From NCBI GenBank assembly GCA_036720245.1, contig DAIMNI010000051.1:1-16821 (forward strand): DNA of 16,821 nucleotides. The letters are read 5' to 3'. This stretch comes from JAAZMA01 sp036720245 (lineage in GTDB: Bacteria > Bacillota > Clostridia > Tissierellales > Tepidimicrobiaceae). The notes beneath the pieces were generated by a model. The model did not search any database and was not told where the DNA came from. It saw only the letters and a program-made list of their open reading frames with translations. Shown here in pieces: positions 1 to 11,700 of this stretch. Every line of letters begins with the position of its first letter. Position 1 is the stretch's first letter. Position numbers and translations under genes: made by a program.

Positions 1-3000
1 ACATTACTGTAGACTCGTAGCCGGGGATTCCTTCTAATACCATAGGTTTTAATGGTAGTGGTTTTTCGTATCTAAAATCTGTGTATTCGTTACTTTTTCC
101 ACCATCTGGATTAATTACTTGGATAATTACTTTTTGTTCCTTATCCATTTTTGGGAATCTGGCTTTTAAGGTTTTATCGTCTATAAATTTTACCTCTGGT
201 ACTTCTATTCCATTTACTAAAACCACTGCACCTTCCATAAACATTTCCCCTGAAATTGTGATTTCTGTTTGATCATCATTCATAAATATGGACTTTGGAT
301 CTACATCAAATATTTTAGGTTCACTTATATAGGTGAAAGATATATTATTATCCGTAGGTGTACCATCTGGGTTCACTATTTTTACAGGTACTATACCTGG
401 TTTATCTCCTTTTGGTGTTCTAAGGACTATTTTATTGTGTTCAATACTTATAATATCTTCATCCTTTACTTTATTCTCCCCAAAGAATATTTCCAATTTA
501 CCTGTAAATCCATCTACTTTTTGCCTGAAATCTGTTCCAATTACAGTAACTTCTGTACCCCCTGATACTGGTCCTTTATCTGGCTCTATTGTGTTTGTAG
601 TAGGATTTGATTCTCCTACAGTTATTTGAATATATAATGGTGGCACATTATCCGTAGATTGTCCTGTGCCTTTATCATGATTTTGGACTGTTAATTTTAA
701 TAATCTTCCTGCCAATGATTCATCTACTTTAGGCATAATAAAAGTTAGTTCTTCATCATTTACAAAAGTTACTGATGAAGATGGTATAACTATATCATTA
801 TTTCCTATTATAATAGTTGGATTTGGATTATCCCTAAAGTCTGAACCTATTACTCTTATGAGATTACCACCTTTTGCATTTATTTGTTGGACTCTTTCTT
901 TTCCATCATTACCTAACTTAGGTTCTATTCCATCTCTTAAAATATTAGTAACCTTTGGTTGAGAGCCTGGATTTGTATATTCAAATTTAATTTTATTAGA
1001 TTCTCCATCTTTATTTACTAAAGCTACATCCACATCGCCAGTTCTGTGATATGATGGCACTATTGTTTCTAGTATTCCTCTCTTACCTTCTCTTACTAGT
1101 GGAGAAAATCCTCTTTCTATTTCTAGTTTTCCCTCTGGCCTAATACTTACTTTTATTAGTTCTTGACCATCATAAGATTTTTGGCTAGTTTTTTCTTTTA
1201 ATGAACGGACATCTATATATTTTGTACCCTCTGCTAGAGGATAAGTCCCAGTATATTCTTCTTCTCCTATTGCCAGTGTTAGACTTATTTTCTTATTTTT
1301 TAATTCAGCCTTTAGCCCACTTTCCTTTAGAAGCACTTCTGCATTTCCATTTCTTATTCTGCCTCCAGCATCATAATCGTCTATATTTACATTTTTATTG
1401 CTGTTTTCTCCAAATCTAATCATATTGATATTTCTGGTTTCTTCTTTTCCAGTAGGAGTTATTACTTGGATTTTGCTTGGTACATATCCTTCTGCCTCTA
1501 TATCCCTTTTCTCTCCACCCATTCTTCTACCATTTGGTGGAGATATAGATTTTATATTTGGTTTTGAAGCTTCATAGTTGAATTTTACTATATTTGATGT
1601 TGCTCTATCGTTATTTGTCAATATTACATCTACTGCTCCTGCAGTATCACTTTCTGGAAGTACTGCTTGAATAAAGTATTCATCACCATTTTTGCTAAAC
1701 TCCACAATCTTAGCTTGGTTATTTCCAAATTGTATAGCTGGTAGTACAGGTGAACTTAGATATTTGTCGTAGTCCTTTGTTGGTGGTATTAGTGGTGCAG
1801 GTTTTGCCTCAATCTGTTTATCTGATAAAATATTTGTCCACTTTCCATCTCTGTCTACATCCTCATAGTCCATTCCTGGTTTAGAATCTGCTTTTGGAGG
1901 ATCCCCTGTAAAAGGCTCATAAAATCTTATGTCTTTCCCTACTAGCCTTATAATATCTCCACCTGCGGTACTTCCCTTTGTATCTAATAATTTTATTTGG
2001 GGTTCGCTACTAGAAAGTTTATAGGCAAACATTTCTTTTGTAGAAGCTTGTCCTGTTCTGGTGATTACATGGACTCTTACAAATTTTTTCTGTGATGCAA
2101 AGTCTTCTTCTGTTCCTTTATATTTAGGTACTTTGGCCTTTAAAGAACTATAATTTGTTTGATCTACCACTACATTTGTAGCTGGTACTCCATCTATTAG
2201 TACTTTTGTGTCTTTATCAAATCTTGCTCCTCCAATTGTTATTATATAGCCCCCATCTATGGAACCTTCTGGTGGTTCTATATAATGTATTTCTGGTTGT
2301 TCTGCTGCCATTAAATATTCAAAGCCTAGTTTTATTGTGGAGTTTTTTGTATCGGGATTTGTTACTGTTACATCATACTTTTTAGGAATATCTTTTCTAG
2401 GTACTCTAACTTCTATTTCTCCCTTATCTATAATTTCTATTCTATGGCCTGTGATTATATTTGATTCTACTTTATAGGGAGTTTTAAATTTTAATTCCCT
2501 ATCTCCCAACTTTATACTACCTGCACTTATTTCTATTTTGTTGTTTCCTGCAAATATATTCTCTCCATCAGTTTTTACTTCATAATTTTCATTTCTTCCA
2601 TCAGAAAGTATAGCTCGGCCTTTTTCATCTTTTGTAATTATAAAGTATTTCCCATTGCTTTCATCCCAAAGGTATATACTTTTATAATAATCTGCTACTT
2701 TTAGGGATTTACTTCCTCTTCCATCTTCCATTATGGAAAATATGTCAAAATTATAGTCTATATCAAAATGTTTTTCTATTGTAGAGGATTTTAATATTAT
2801 TTTATCTTCCCCTATATTTGCTTCATATTCTAATCCATTTTTATCTCTAGCTTTTATTTTTGAATCCTCTAGGAAGAAGGTATATATATTATCCTCCCCA
2901 GCTATATCCATTGTCCCTTCTCTATTCCCTCTTATGGTATATATATCCGAACCAAATTTAATTATTGCATTTTTATAGGCCTTCCCTAGTTTTAGTTCTG

Positions 3001-5602
3001 TTATTCCTAGTAGTGGATTTTCCACTTTGTTTATTAGTTTTTCCGTTATCTTTATAGGTGCTGTATAATCTACCAACTCTTTATTTGAATTGTATTCATT
3101 TACATCTACACCACCGATTTTTACTGTGGTCCCTATAAGTTTATCTATACCTATTCCTGAAAGATTTCTTATAGTAGGATCTGGTTTTAAAAAATTATCT
3201 CCCCTTAGGATTATTATATCATCCTCTGTTCCTTTACTTGGGATTACATTTGTAAGCTTTGGATCTATATTTTCTGTCTGTATATATATGAATTCATGGG
3301 TATCACTGCCACCATCAGGGTTTTGTACCATTAACACTGTTTTACCTTCTAGCCCCTTTGGTGCATTAAATATTAATTTACCCTTAGTTGTTATTTTATC
3401 TATTTCCCTTTTTACACCTGGTACTTCTACTCCATTGATGTATACCTTTATTCCATCCATAAACCCATTTCCTGTAACTACTATCTCTTCTCCACCAGCT
3501 GTGGTTACCCTCCAAGGTTCTACTGATTCTATATTTGGATTTGTTTCTGTAGTTATAAAGCTTATCATATCGTGTCTATAGTTATAGGGTCTTCTATCAT
3601 TGGTGTCCCTTTTAGGATTTGCTATAGCAATTGGTAATTTAGTATTTATTATATTTTTTTCTACTATTATATCCTTTGGTATAGTTAAGACTATGGAAGT
3701 TCCCTGATCACTCTTCCCTACTCCATCTACTATATTTCCTGATTTATCTAGCACTTCAAATATTATGTTTTCTTTGCTTCCATCCGATATATTTATTTCT
3801 TTTCCGTTTTTATTGTAGTATTTTACTGTGCCTTCTGGGGTTCTTTCTATGATTAACTGGGCATTGCTTTCATCCGTTCCCCCTATTACTACCTTTGGAT
3901 AATTAGTTTTTACAGTACCTTCATCTTCATATCTAAATACATTAAATTTGTCCCCTTGTATTGAAAGGATTATGTCATTTTTTGTCCTTGGATCGTCCAG
4001 ACTATTTACTTGTATTCTATCTGGTGTTACTGCATTAATCTCTGGATCCTGACTACTAATTAAAAATTTATAGCCATCTTCTTTTATTGCATATTCAGTA
4101 AATGTATATTCTTCTTTATCTTCCATCTTTATGGTAGTGGTTATTAGCACGACTACATCCTTTACTGGATCTTTTAAATCCTCTGGCCCTATGGTATTGG
4201 TTTTTAAATATAAAACGTCTTCCTTCTTATCTCCATATTCAAATACTTGCTTATCTAAATAAGCACTTTCAAATATAGAATCTCTACCTATGGTAACTAA
4301 AAAATCCCTTGTTATTTCTTTTACTGGACTTTTTTTGTAGGTGGTTTCATCATCTGTATTGTATTTTATTCTAAGCTTTGTAGGTTCATGAACTTCAACG
4401 GGTGGTATGTCTAAATTTTCTGTCTTTACTTCATTGTTTTTAATAGATAGTTCTGGTATTTTTAGTTCCTCTAGCCTTTTCCCATATATGGTTATATAGG
4501 AGCCATCACTACTTCCCTCATCTGGTACTACCTTCTCTATATATGGGCCTGTTACTGCATCTACCACATAAAAATCTCCTATATATTGTTCCTTTGATAC
4601 AAGATGTGTAAGATCATATTCTGGTTCTTTTCCTTTAGCTTCTTTATTTAAATTATTGGTAATATATAGCTTATACATCTTTCCGGTTTCTAGTCCCTTT
4701 GGAACTTTTAGTCTTATGATGGTTTTCCCATTAGTTACAAGAGGATATATATGGTCTTCTCCCATTGTTTTAACTTTATATAAATCATCATCTTTTTCTT
4801 TAAAGAAAACTGAGTATTCTTCTTCTTTATTTTTAATGCTTACCTCTACAGGAGAACCTATTTTACCTCTATTAGGGTATATGGTAATATCTTCATCTAT
4901 ATTAATATCTATACTTTCATATATACGGAATACATAGTTTTGTAAATATGATATCTGTACATCTATGCCGTTTTGTTTACTTGTTCTTTCAATTAAGATA
5001 TTTTTCCTACCCGTGCCAAAGGATCTTAAAGCATCTTTATTTAGAAACACAGGACTTCCATATTTAAAATAATCATCTGCTGTTTTATTGCCTATGGTTA
5101 AGGTGGTTTTATATTGTATTCCTTCGATTAGCTCTGTTCCTATTTTATTGAAATTATTTCCTTCTATTTTTAATTCTTCTTCGCTATTTAAGTCAAATTG
5201 TTTGGTGTCTTTCCCTTCATCATTCGTTACCTTAGTTATTTCAGGCATATTATCTTCTAATACCCTAAATTCTGAATCATCTATTTTTATATGGGTAATA
5301 GCAATACCAGCGTCTATGGAATATTGCTTTAGGGTATTTCCACTGCCTGGTAGTTGTGGAGGCATGGGGATGTATTCAGCTACACCACTATATTTATAAA
5401 GTATCTCAGCTTTATTTAAATCTCTACCATGAATAATAACTGTATATTTGCCTTGTTCACCTAATTCCCCCATAGTTCTGGCTATTTCTATTTTTGTTAC
5501 CTTTGCTTCTTCTCCATAAGCAGTTATTCCCTCTGTGGGAAGTATTGGTGCTATTATTGAAATTATTAATAATATGGATAATGTTTTTTTAAATTTTCTC
5601 AT
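1..5602 (-). CDS. Giant secreted IPT/TIG-repeat surface protein, C-terminus beyond the left edge
   Basis: The open frame runs without a stop from ATG at 5602 to the window edge (1867 complete codons). It begins with a signal peptide (MRKFKK, a hydrophobic stretch, cleavage probably near AYG, residue 30). I count about eleven IPT/TIG-like immunoglobulin-fold starts with the pattern P-x-I-x-x-V-x-P-x-x-G...GG-x-x-I-x-I-x-G-x-x-F, near residues 120, 353, 520, 689, 780, 1103, 1200, 1347, 1548, 1667 and 1761. The clearest are 689-775, 1103-1195, 1667-1759 and 1761-1846, with the usual 'V-x-N-P-D-G' near the end. Residues about 865-1045 and 1366-1510 do not look like TIG and may be inserted domains. 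I read no cysteine, enzyme motif or SLH domain in the visible part. TIG domains in bacterial surface proteins mostly serve as rigid spacers or adhesive modules, so a structural or adhesive role is inferred. The gene has its own promoter and follows the terminator of the upstream operon. Any anchor would lie outside the window. Confidence 0.93.
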   Translation of the reverse strand, partial: MRKFKKTLSILLIISIIAPILPTEGITAYGEEAKVTKIEIARTMGELGEQGKYTVIIHGRDLNKAEILYKYSGVAEYIPMPPQLPGSGNTLKQYSIDAGIAITHIKIDDSEFRVLEDNMPEITKVTNDEGKDTKQFDLNSEEELKIEGNNFNKIGTELIEGIQYKTTLTIGNKTADDYFKYGSPVFLNKDALRSFGTGRKNILIERTSKQNGIDVQISYLQNYVFRIYESIDINIDEDITIYPNRGKIGSPVEVSIKNKEEEYSVFFKEKDDDLYKVKTMGEDHIYPLVTNGKTIIRLKVPKGLETGKMYKLYITNNLNKEAKGKEPEYDLTHLVSKEQYIGDFYVVDAVTGPYIEKVVPDEGSSDGSYITIYGKRLEELKIPELSIKNNEVKTENLDIPPVEVHEPTKLRIKYNTDDETTYKKSPVKEITRDFLVTIGRDSIFESAYLDKQVFEYGDKKEDVLYLKTNTIGPEDLKDPVKDVVVLITTTIKMEDKEEYTFTEYAIKEDGYKFLISSQDPEINAVTPDRIQVNSLDDPRTKNDIILSIQGDKFNVFRYEDEGTVKTNYPKVVIGGTDESNAQLIIERTPEGTVKYYNKNGKEINISDGSKENIIFEVLDKSGNIVDGVGKSDQGTSIVLTIPKDIIVEKNIINTKLPIAIANPKRDTNDRRPYNYRHDMISFITTETNPNIESVEPWRVTTAGGEEIVVTGNGFMDGIKVYINGVEVPGVKREIDKITTKGKLIFNAPKGLEGKTVLMVQNPDGGSDTHEFIYIQTENIDPKLTNVIPSKGTEDDIIILRGDNFLKPDPTIRNLSGIGIDKLIGTTVKIGGVDVNEYNSNKELVDYTAPIKITEKLINKVENPLLGITELKLGKAYKNAIIKFGSDIYTIRGNREGTMDIAGEDNIYTFFLEDSKIKARDKNGLEYEANIGEDKIILKSSTIEKHFDIDYNFDIFSIMEDGRGSKSLKVADYYKSIYLWDESNGKYFIITKDEKGRAILSDGRNENYEVKTDGENIFAGNNKIEISAGSIKLGDRELKFKTPYKVESNIITGHRIEIIDKGEIEVRVPRKDIPKKYDVTVTNPDTKNSTIKLGFEYLMAAEQPEIHYIEPPEGSIDGGYIITIGGARFDKDTKVLIDGVPATNVVVDQTNYSSLKAKVPKYKGTEEDFASQKKFVRVHVITRTGQASTKEMFAYKLSSSEPQIKLLDTKGSTAGGDIIRLVGKDIRFYEPFTGDPPKADSKPGMDYEDVDRDGKWTNILSDKQIEAKPAPLIPPTKDYDKYLSSPVLPAIQFGNNQAKIVEFSKNGDEYFIQAVLPESDTAGAVDVILTNNDRATSNIVKFNYEASKPNIKSISPPNGRRMGGEKRDIEAEGYVPSKIQVITPTGKEETRNINMIRFGENSNKNVNIDDYDAGGRIRNGNAEVLLKESGLKAELKNKKISLTLAIGEEEYTGTYPLAEGTKYIDVRSLKEKTSQKSYDGQELIKVSIRPEGKLEIERGFSPLVREGKRGILETIVPSYHRTGDVDVALVNKDGESNKIKFEYTNPGSQPKVTNILRDGIEPKLGNDGKERVQQINAKGGNLIRVIGSDFRDNPNPTIIIGNNDIVIPSSSVTFVNDEELTFIMPKVDESLAGRLLKLTVQNHDKGTGQSTDNVPPLYIQITVGESNPTTNTIEPDKGPVSGGTEVTVIGTDFRQKVDGFTGKLEIFFGENKVKDEDIISIEHNKIVLRTPKGDKPGIVPVKIVNPDGTPTDNNISFTYISEPKIFDVDPKSIFMNDDQTEITISGEMFMEGAVVLVNGIEVPEVKFIDDKTLKARFPKMDKEQKVIIQVINPDGGKSNEYTDFRYEKPLPLKPMVLEGIPGYESTVM

Positions 5603-5608
5603 TCTGTC

Positions 5609-5616
5609 GCCCCCTA
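5609..5616 (-). promoter_or_regulatory. Shine-Dalgarno of the IPT/TIG gene
   Basis: On the minus strand TAGGGGGC ends six bases before the ATG at 5602. This supports that ATG as the start; the signal peptide follows immediately. The G-rich form resembles the ribosome site of the 2486-residue gene. Confidence 0.7.
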
Positions 5617-5662
5617 TTCATCTTGTCTTAATAATATCGGTATATTTTGCAAATATATTATT

Positions 5663-5671
5663 ATTATAGCA
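5663..5671 (-). promoter_or_regulatory. Extended -10 promoter for the IPT/TIG gene
   Basis: The minus strand reads TGCTATAAT, a perfect extended -10 (TGn plus TATAAT), about 60 bases upstream of the ATG. The -35 region at normal spacing is only A-rich, with no good TTGACA, which fits an extended -10 promoter. It lies between the terminator of the preceding operon and this gene, so the IPT/TIG gene probably has an independent transcript with a leader of roughly 50 bases. Inference from motif only. Confidence 0.55.
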
Positions 5672-5714
5672 TAATCATTTTTGCTTTTTTATAGGTTCAT
5701 ATGCTTATTATTTA

Positions 5715-5741
5715 AGAAAGGAGGGAAGAACCCTCCTTTCT
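5715..5741 (-). terminator. Hairpin terminator of the surface-protein operon
   Basis: A perfect 11-bp inverted repeat (AGAAAGGAGGG paired with CCCTCCTTTCT, 5-base loop) begins one base after the stop codon of the 2486-residue gene. On the minus strand it is followed by TTAAATAATAA, so the U-tract is weak and read-through into the IPT/TIG gene is possible. The place and symmetry argue for a rho-independent terminator that separates the operon from the next gene. Confidence 0.7.
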
Positions 5742-8700
5742 CTATGGTGTTGGTGTTTTAGTCTCTTTTGAATATACTTCAACTATTTCATTTTCTTTGC
5801 CTTTTCTTCGAATTTCTATTTTTGTTATATTAGTAAAATTATCTTTCGTAATATAAGTTTTTGCCATGCCTCCATCTTCTATATAATATAATTCTGTATT
5901 ACCATTTGTACATTGTGCCCATTCTTTTTCAGTCTCATCTTTTATTGTTATTCTAAATTCCATATCAGTAGTAGTTCCATTTAGTTCATGGGGATTTACA
6001 TGAGTGCTTAGTCTTACTTTTCTTAAATCTAATCCTGTAAATCTTACTTCCCTAATTTGGGATGGTAGTTCTTCTTTCTTTGCTTTTATTCTTATTTGTA
6101 CTACTACATCTCCTACGAATTCCTCACCTGATAGGAAACTTCCCTCTATCCAGTAATTGCTATTAGGTAATTTGTATTCAAATTCACTAAAATTATCTTT
6201 ACCATCAGTTTTACCATTAGTTTTATCATTAATTTTTGTTATTTTATTCTCTACATCATTATATTCTACTGTTGGCGCTGATGCTGGTGCTTTTATGGTT
6301 GTTACTAATACTGGTTCTGAATCTAAAGTCTTAGCTCCACCTTTAGCTAATATATGGAAGTCTCCTGGTTTAAATTCTACACTAGAAGCTTCTGAGCCTA
6401 CTGGTAAATCTACCCATGATCCTCCTGCTATACGGTATTTTAGGTCTTTCTTGCTTTCATTTTTTATGGTTTGATTTCCTATATCATAGGATATATTTTC
6501 TTTGCCTGGTGCAGGTGTCCGTTCTAATTTTTCTATTAATTCCCTAGCATTTATAGGTTTAGAAATTTCTCTTATCCATACTGTCATTCCTGTTGTAAAA
6601 TTAGCTATTGTAGTATTTGGTGAATTTGATTTTATCCAATTGCCATCTTTTCCATTTGTAGAGTTTAAGCTATATTCCATTTGATTAGATGTAGCTTCTA
6701 TTATCCCTTCCATTGGATTAATACCTACATCCCCTAAATATATGCCGTTTATTTGAGATGTAGATAGGGAAGGTAGTTTTCCCATTTCATTTGTTTCTTC
6801 ATTTGTTTCTATAGCCTTTGCTCTTACAACAAATTTATGGTTTTTGGCAATATTGAATACTGAAGTCTTGTGTGGAAAATCGTTATAATTATTTCCTCCA
6901 TCAAGGGAATATTCCATAGTATCTTTATCAAATCCAGATAATGTAATATTTATTGTACTATCATCTTCTTTATATTTTATCTCACTTATTTCTACTTTAG
7001 GTACTTCGGCTCTAGTAGATACTTTTATAGTTCTTGTTTTTGTAGGATAATTTTTATCCCTTATGATTAATTCTATTGGTTCTAGTGCTAAATTTATTGC
7101 TTTAGTATCTTCCCCACTAGTCCAAGTAGAGTCTGTAGGTTTTTTATATTCCATTTCCTTTGTTATTCCCTCAAAACTTATTCCACTAGAACTTATTGAA
7201 TATTTTACTCCATCTAAATCTACAGGCCTATCTTCTATCTTTCCATATACAGGGGTTTCACGTTCTTTCTTAGTTCTACTATCCCTTATTAATATTAATA
7301 GTACATCATCTAAATTCTTTATTTCCTTTAAAGGGGTGTTGCCTTTTTGTGCCTTTTCCCAATCCCTTGGTGGTTCTTGGCCTTTAAAGAATATTTGATA
7401 TTCCATTTCTATTTCTGTAGATAATAGTTGAGGCGGTATGGCATATTCATCTAGTGTAACTTTTCCTAAATCTATATTTTTTGTAAATACTATTTCTTTT
7501 ATAGAGCCAGCTACCTCAGTTTCTGTTGCCGACTTACGAATTTGAACTACCACATCTCCTGTAAATTCTTTATCTTTAAGATTTCCTACATCCACCCAGT
7601 TTGTACTGGATTTTTCTTTGAATTCATAGCCTTCAGAAATGTTTGGTGCTGTTTCATCTACTTTTTCATCTTTTCTTACTATTGTTACTTTATTACTTTC
7701 ATCATCATATTCCACATAGGGCGTTGGCCCTGGATATGGCACTATGGTTTTAAATCCTGCATCTGAATAGATTTTATCATTTGTTGCACTTGTTCTATAG
7801 ATAATATCTTCTCCAGATATAAAGTCTATATTAGTAAGTTTTTCGCCTTTTTCTATGGTAGTCCAGTTTTTGTTTCCTATTTTTATATCGATGCTTTCAT
7901 CTGTTTCATTTTCATTGCTTATGGTTTTATCTTTATAATCCACTTTTACTTTCTTTTTATCCACTAAAGTATTTCTTCCAATTGGCTTTTCTGTAATTTT
8001 TCTATTATATTCTTCATTTTTTCTTTCTCTTATATATATGGTTTTCCCTTCTAATTCTTGAAGTTTGTTTATATCTATTAGCTTAGTCTTGCCATTAATA
8101 GCAAGTCTCCAATCCCCATCTAATCCATTTGTAGAATTAAAGCTATATTCCATTTGAGAATTGGTATTTTCAAGTATCCCCTCTCCTAGATTAAGCTCTA
8201 CTGCTCTTAGGTCTAACCATTCTACAGTGGTAGATAATGAATATAATTTATCCTCTGTTGCTGCTTTTCTAAATTGCACACTAGTGATATTGTTTGCTAT
8301 TTTTATAGTTTTTTCATCATTGACCTCATGCCAACTTGTTCCATTATCTATACTATATTCATGGCCATCACCTATACCTGTTAATGTTATCTTTTTATTC
8401 TGGTCATCTAAGTGTTCCAGTTTTGTTACCTTAATTCCTTTAGGAGCTGGGTCAGATTTCAACTCAGCTACTAGATGAAATACTTTTTTATTATCTATGG
8501 ATCTTATATAAACTTTGCCTTCTTTAAATCCACCATTGCCTGAAATGGTTTTTCCACTATACCAATCTCCATCTGTACCTGTTTTTGAATTTAGGCTATA
8601 TTGCATTGTATCTGTGTTAAAATTATCTAGTTTATTTTCAGCTACATCTATAGTTACTCCTTCTAGATCCTCTATTATGGAGGCTTGCCTAAATATAGTT

Positions 8701-11700
8701 CCAGTTATTGGATCCGAATCTAAAGAATTTGCCTCTTTTATGGCTGAGCCTTTTATGGTTATTTCTAAGTCTTTTCCACCTTCGGATATTGGGGTAGTTG
8801 AAGTACCAGATAGGGTTATTTCTATCTGTTTTTCCCCTAATTTTTTAGCTGTGGCTTTTAGCCCACTTAATCCTGCTATTTCTATATCTTTTATGCTTAA
8901 ATTATCTTTTACAGTACCTACAGAAACATCTATAATCCATTTGTTTTTCTCTGGAAGTATAGATTTGTATAATGGTGCTTCTACTTCTATCTTTGATGTT
9001 TCATTGATCTTTCCTTCTACCCTTAGTATATCTGGTCGAATTTCAAATCTAGGTGTTGCTACTATATCTTCTGTAGCATCCTTGACTAATTTCTTTGGAA
9101 TAATCAAACTTATGGTTTCTGATTGAGTGCCAAATTCTACATTATTCTCTGGTATAATTATTTTAACTTCTTGTGGACTTTGAGGTATAATGTTTTCTGG
9201 TTTGATTTGAGATTTCATTCCATCCTCTTTATTCCAGATACTATCAACTCCACCATTTCCAACAAAGCCATCTATCAGTTTTTGTTTATTATCATTATCC
9301 CAAGATTTAAAGCTACCATCTTTTAGTTTTACTATTATGGTTGTTTCTCCAGAGTTTATATCATTTTGGCGATTTTTAGTCATTATGGAACCTGATATTG
9401 TAGCCCCTATTGTGGGTTTGACTACTATGGTTCCTTTAACTTCAATAGGATTTATAGCATTCTTTAAAGCTATAGCTGGTATAGTTAATGTGATCCTTTG
9501 TTCATCATTAATATCATAATCATCTGTTCTTGTGGTAGTTATGGTTAATATATTCCCTTCAATCCTTAGGCCATACTTACCAGTTTCTTTTAATTTAGCT
9601 ACAACTTTATCCCAATTTTCCCCTTCTTTATCTACTGTAAATCCATCGAATAGGGCATTTCTAACACTTTCCGTTTTTAATAAATCCTCTGACCATTCTG
9701 CACCTTCAAGTTTGATTTTTATTTCATATAATCCATTGTTTAAATTACCTTCTAGTATTTCTATTTCATCTTTTTCATTAATTCCTTCAAAATTAGCACT
9801 ACCTTGTTTTATATCTTTAGCTTCTATTGGTAGGCTTATATATCCTTGGATTTTATTATTTGAATCTACTTGATAAACCGTTATATATTGTCCTATACTA
9901 ACAAGGAGCTCTGTTCCATTTGTTATTTCTTTTGCATTTTCTGCTACAGTTTCTATATCTGCATTTTTAGCAGGTACATCTGGTTCTTTTTGAGTTATTA
10001 TATACTTATATGTTTCTGTATCTACTTCACCTGTTATATTTACTTTAGTATGGTCTGTGCTTTCACCTGGTTTCAAACTTATATTTTCCAATTTATCTGC
10101 GTGTTCTTTAACTACACCACTATTTACTGGTATAGCCTTATAGCCTTGTATTTCTCTGCCATTTAATACTGCATATAGAAGTATATAGCCATATTTTGGC
10201 TCATTTGTTGCTCCTTCTATTTTATTGACTAATATATCATTATCTTTTGAAATAGGTTTGAAATCCCTATCTTCTACTATTTGATTTAGATAAGGTTTCT
10301 CTGATGAAAACTCGTCATTTTCTGACCATTTATAGAGCCAATTTATGCTTTGGTCAAAGCCATATTTTTCAAGCTTAGTAAATCTAGTTGTACTAGGCTT
10401 TTCTCCTATTCCTAGTTCATAATTATTGTCTGGTATCTGTGAAACATCACCACCACGAATATTTCCTTTGTTTAGTATAAGTTCTCTATATGCTTTTACA
10501 TTTCCAGTATTATCTGTGGCTAATAATAGTAGGTATTTATTTGTTTCTGTGTCTACGTTTAGGATATTACCATCTTTATCAGATTTATCAGTGATTCCTA
10601 TATAGTTTATTTTTCCGTCTTCAATCTTGGCATAATCAAATGCTTCATCTACTGCTTTCCCTTTTTCAATTTTCCCAAAGGGTTTGTCTGATACTTTTAC
10701 CATGAATTTTGTTGCATCTTCAATAAAATCTTTCCCAACACCAAAGCCAAGATATTCAAATTTAGTACTACCATTTTCACTGCCTGGTACTGGCTCTGAA
10801 TAGTGCTGTGGTGTTCTTAGGATATTTGCATTTGATCCTCTTACATTTTCATCTGTTAATTCTAATGTGGTATAATATTTTGTTCTATTTTGTGAGTCTA
10901 CTAATAATATTAGTAGACATTCCTCTGCATTAGCTGGTCTAAGTTCTTTTCCTGCTTCTAGTGGTCTGATATTATTTACTTTTTCATTGATACCTACTGT
11001 TGTGTCTTTAGGTACAAATTTATAATAATATTGTAGATTAGGGTTTAAGCCTTGTTTATTTAATTTATCTAACATAGTACTATCTTCTGAATTGCCTGGA
11101 ACAAGTTCTCCATAATTATTCTTTGGTAATACATCCGCATCAGGTAATTTTACATTGTCTTGATTTATTATAAAATCTTTATATGCTACTACCTTACCGT
11201 CCTTTACTGCATATACTATCATATTTAGTGTAAATCCATTTTCATCTTTTAACTTTGGGTCAGTAGGTTCGAATATTTTTATGTCTTTAGTTGTGGTGCC
11301 ATTTTCTCCAAATTCTATCTCTTGCTCTTGAGCTTTTTCTGGTAATTCACTTCCACTTTCAGGTTTTTCAATTTCTTTTTCATCTAATATATAGTGGAAT
11401 TCTGCATTATCGTATTTTAAATGTTCAAATATTGTAGTACCTATTTCAGAACCCCTTTGTGGTTCTGAATAGTTTATTGAAAATTTCAGTTCATCAGCTA
11501 TAGGATCCTTTATCATTTCTGGTTTTAGTTCTATTACTGCAAAGGCTTTTGTCTTACCATCATTATCCGTTGCAAGGATTAGTAGATATTTATTAGCAGA
11601 TACTTCTATATCCTGGCTTTTTTCCAAATCCTTTGCATTTTCTCTTATTTCATCTATCATTACAAATTCAATTTTCTCGTCTAATATTTCATACATAAAT

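Noticed and set aside
3090..3581. Plus-strand open frame of 163 codons
   Set aside because: Antisense shadow of the IPT/TIG gene, whose minus frame shows clear domain repeats here.
5742..5768. C-terminal 'KETKTPTP' as a sortase signal
   Set aside because: There is no LPXTG-like motif, hydrophobic segment or positive tail.
8515..9126. Plus-strand open frame of 203 codons
   Set aside because: It lies wholly inside the giant minus-strand gene, has a Ser/Pro/Phe-rich composition typical of an antisense frame of a Lys/Glu/Asn-rich gene, and has no ribosome site.
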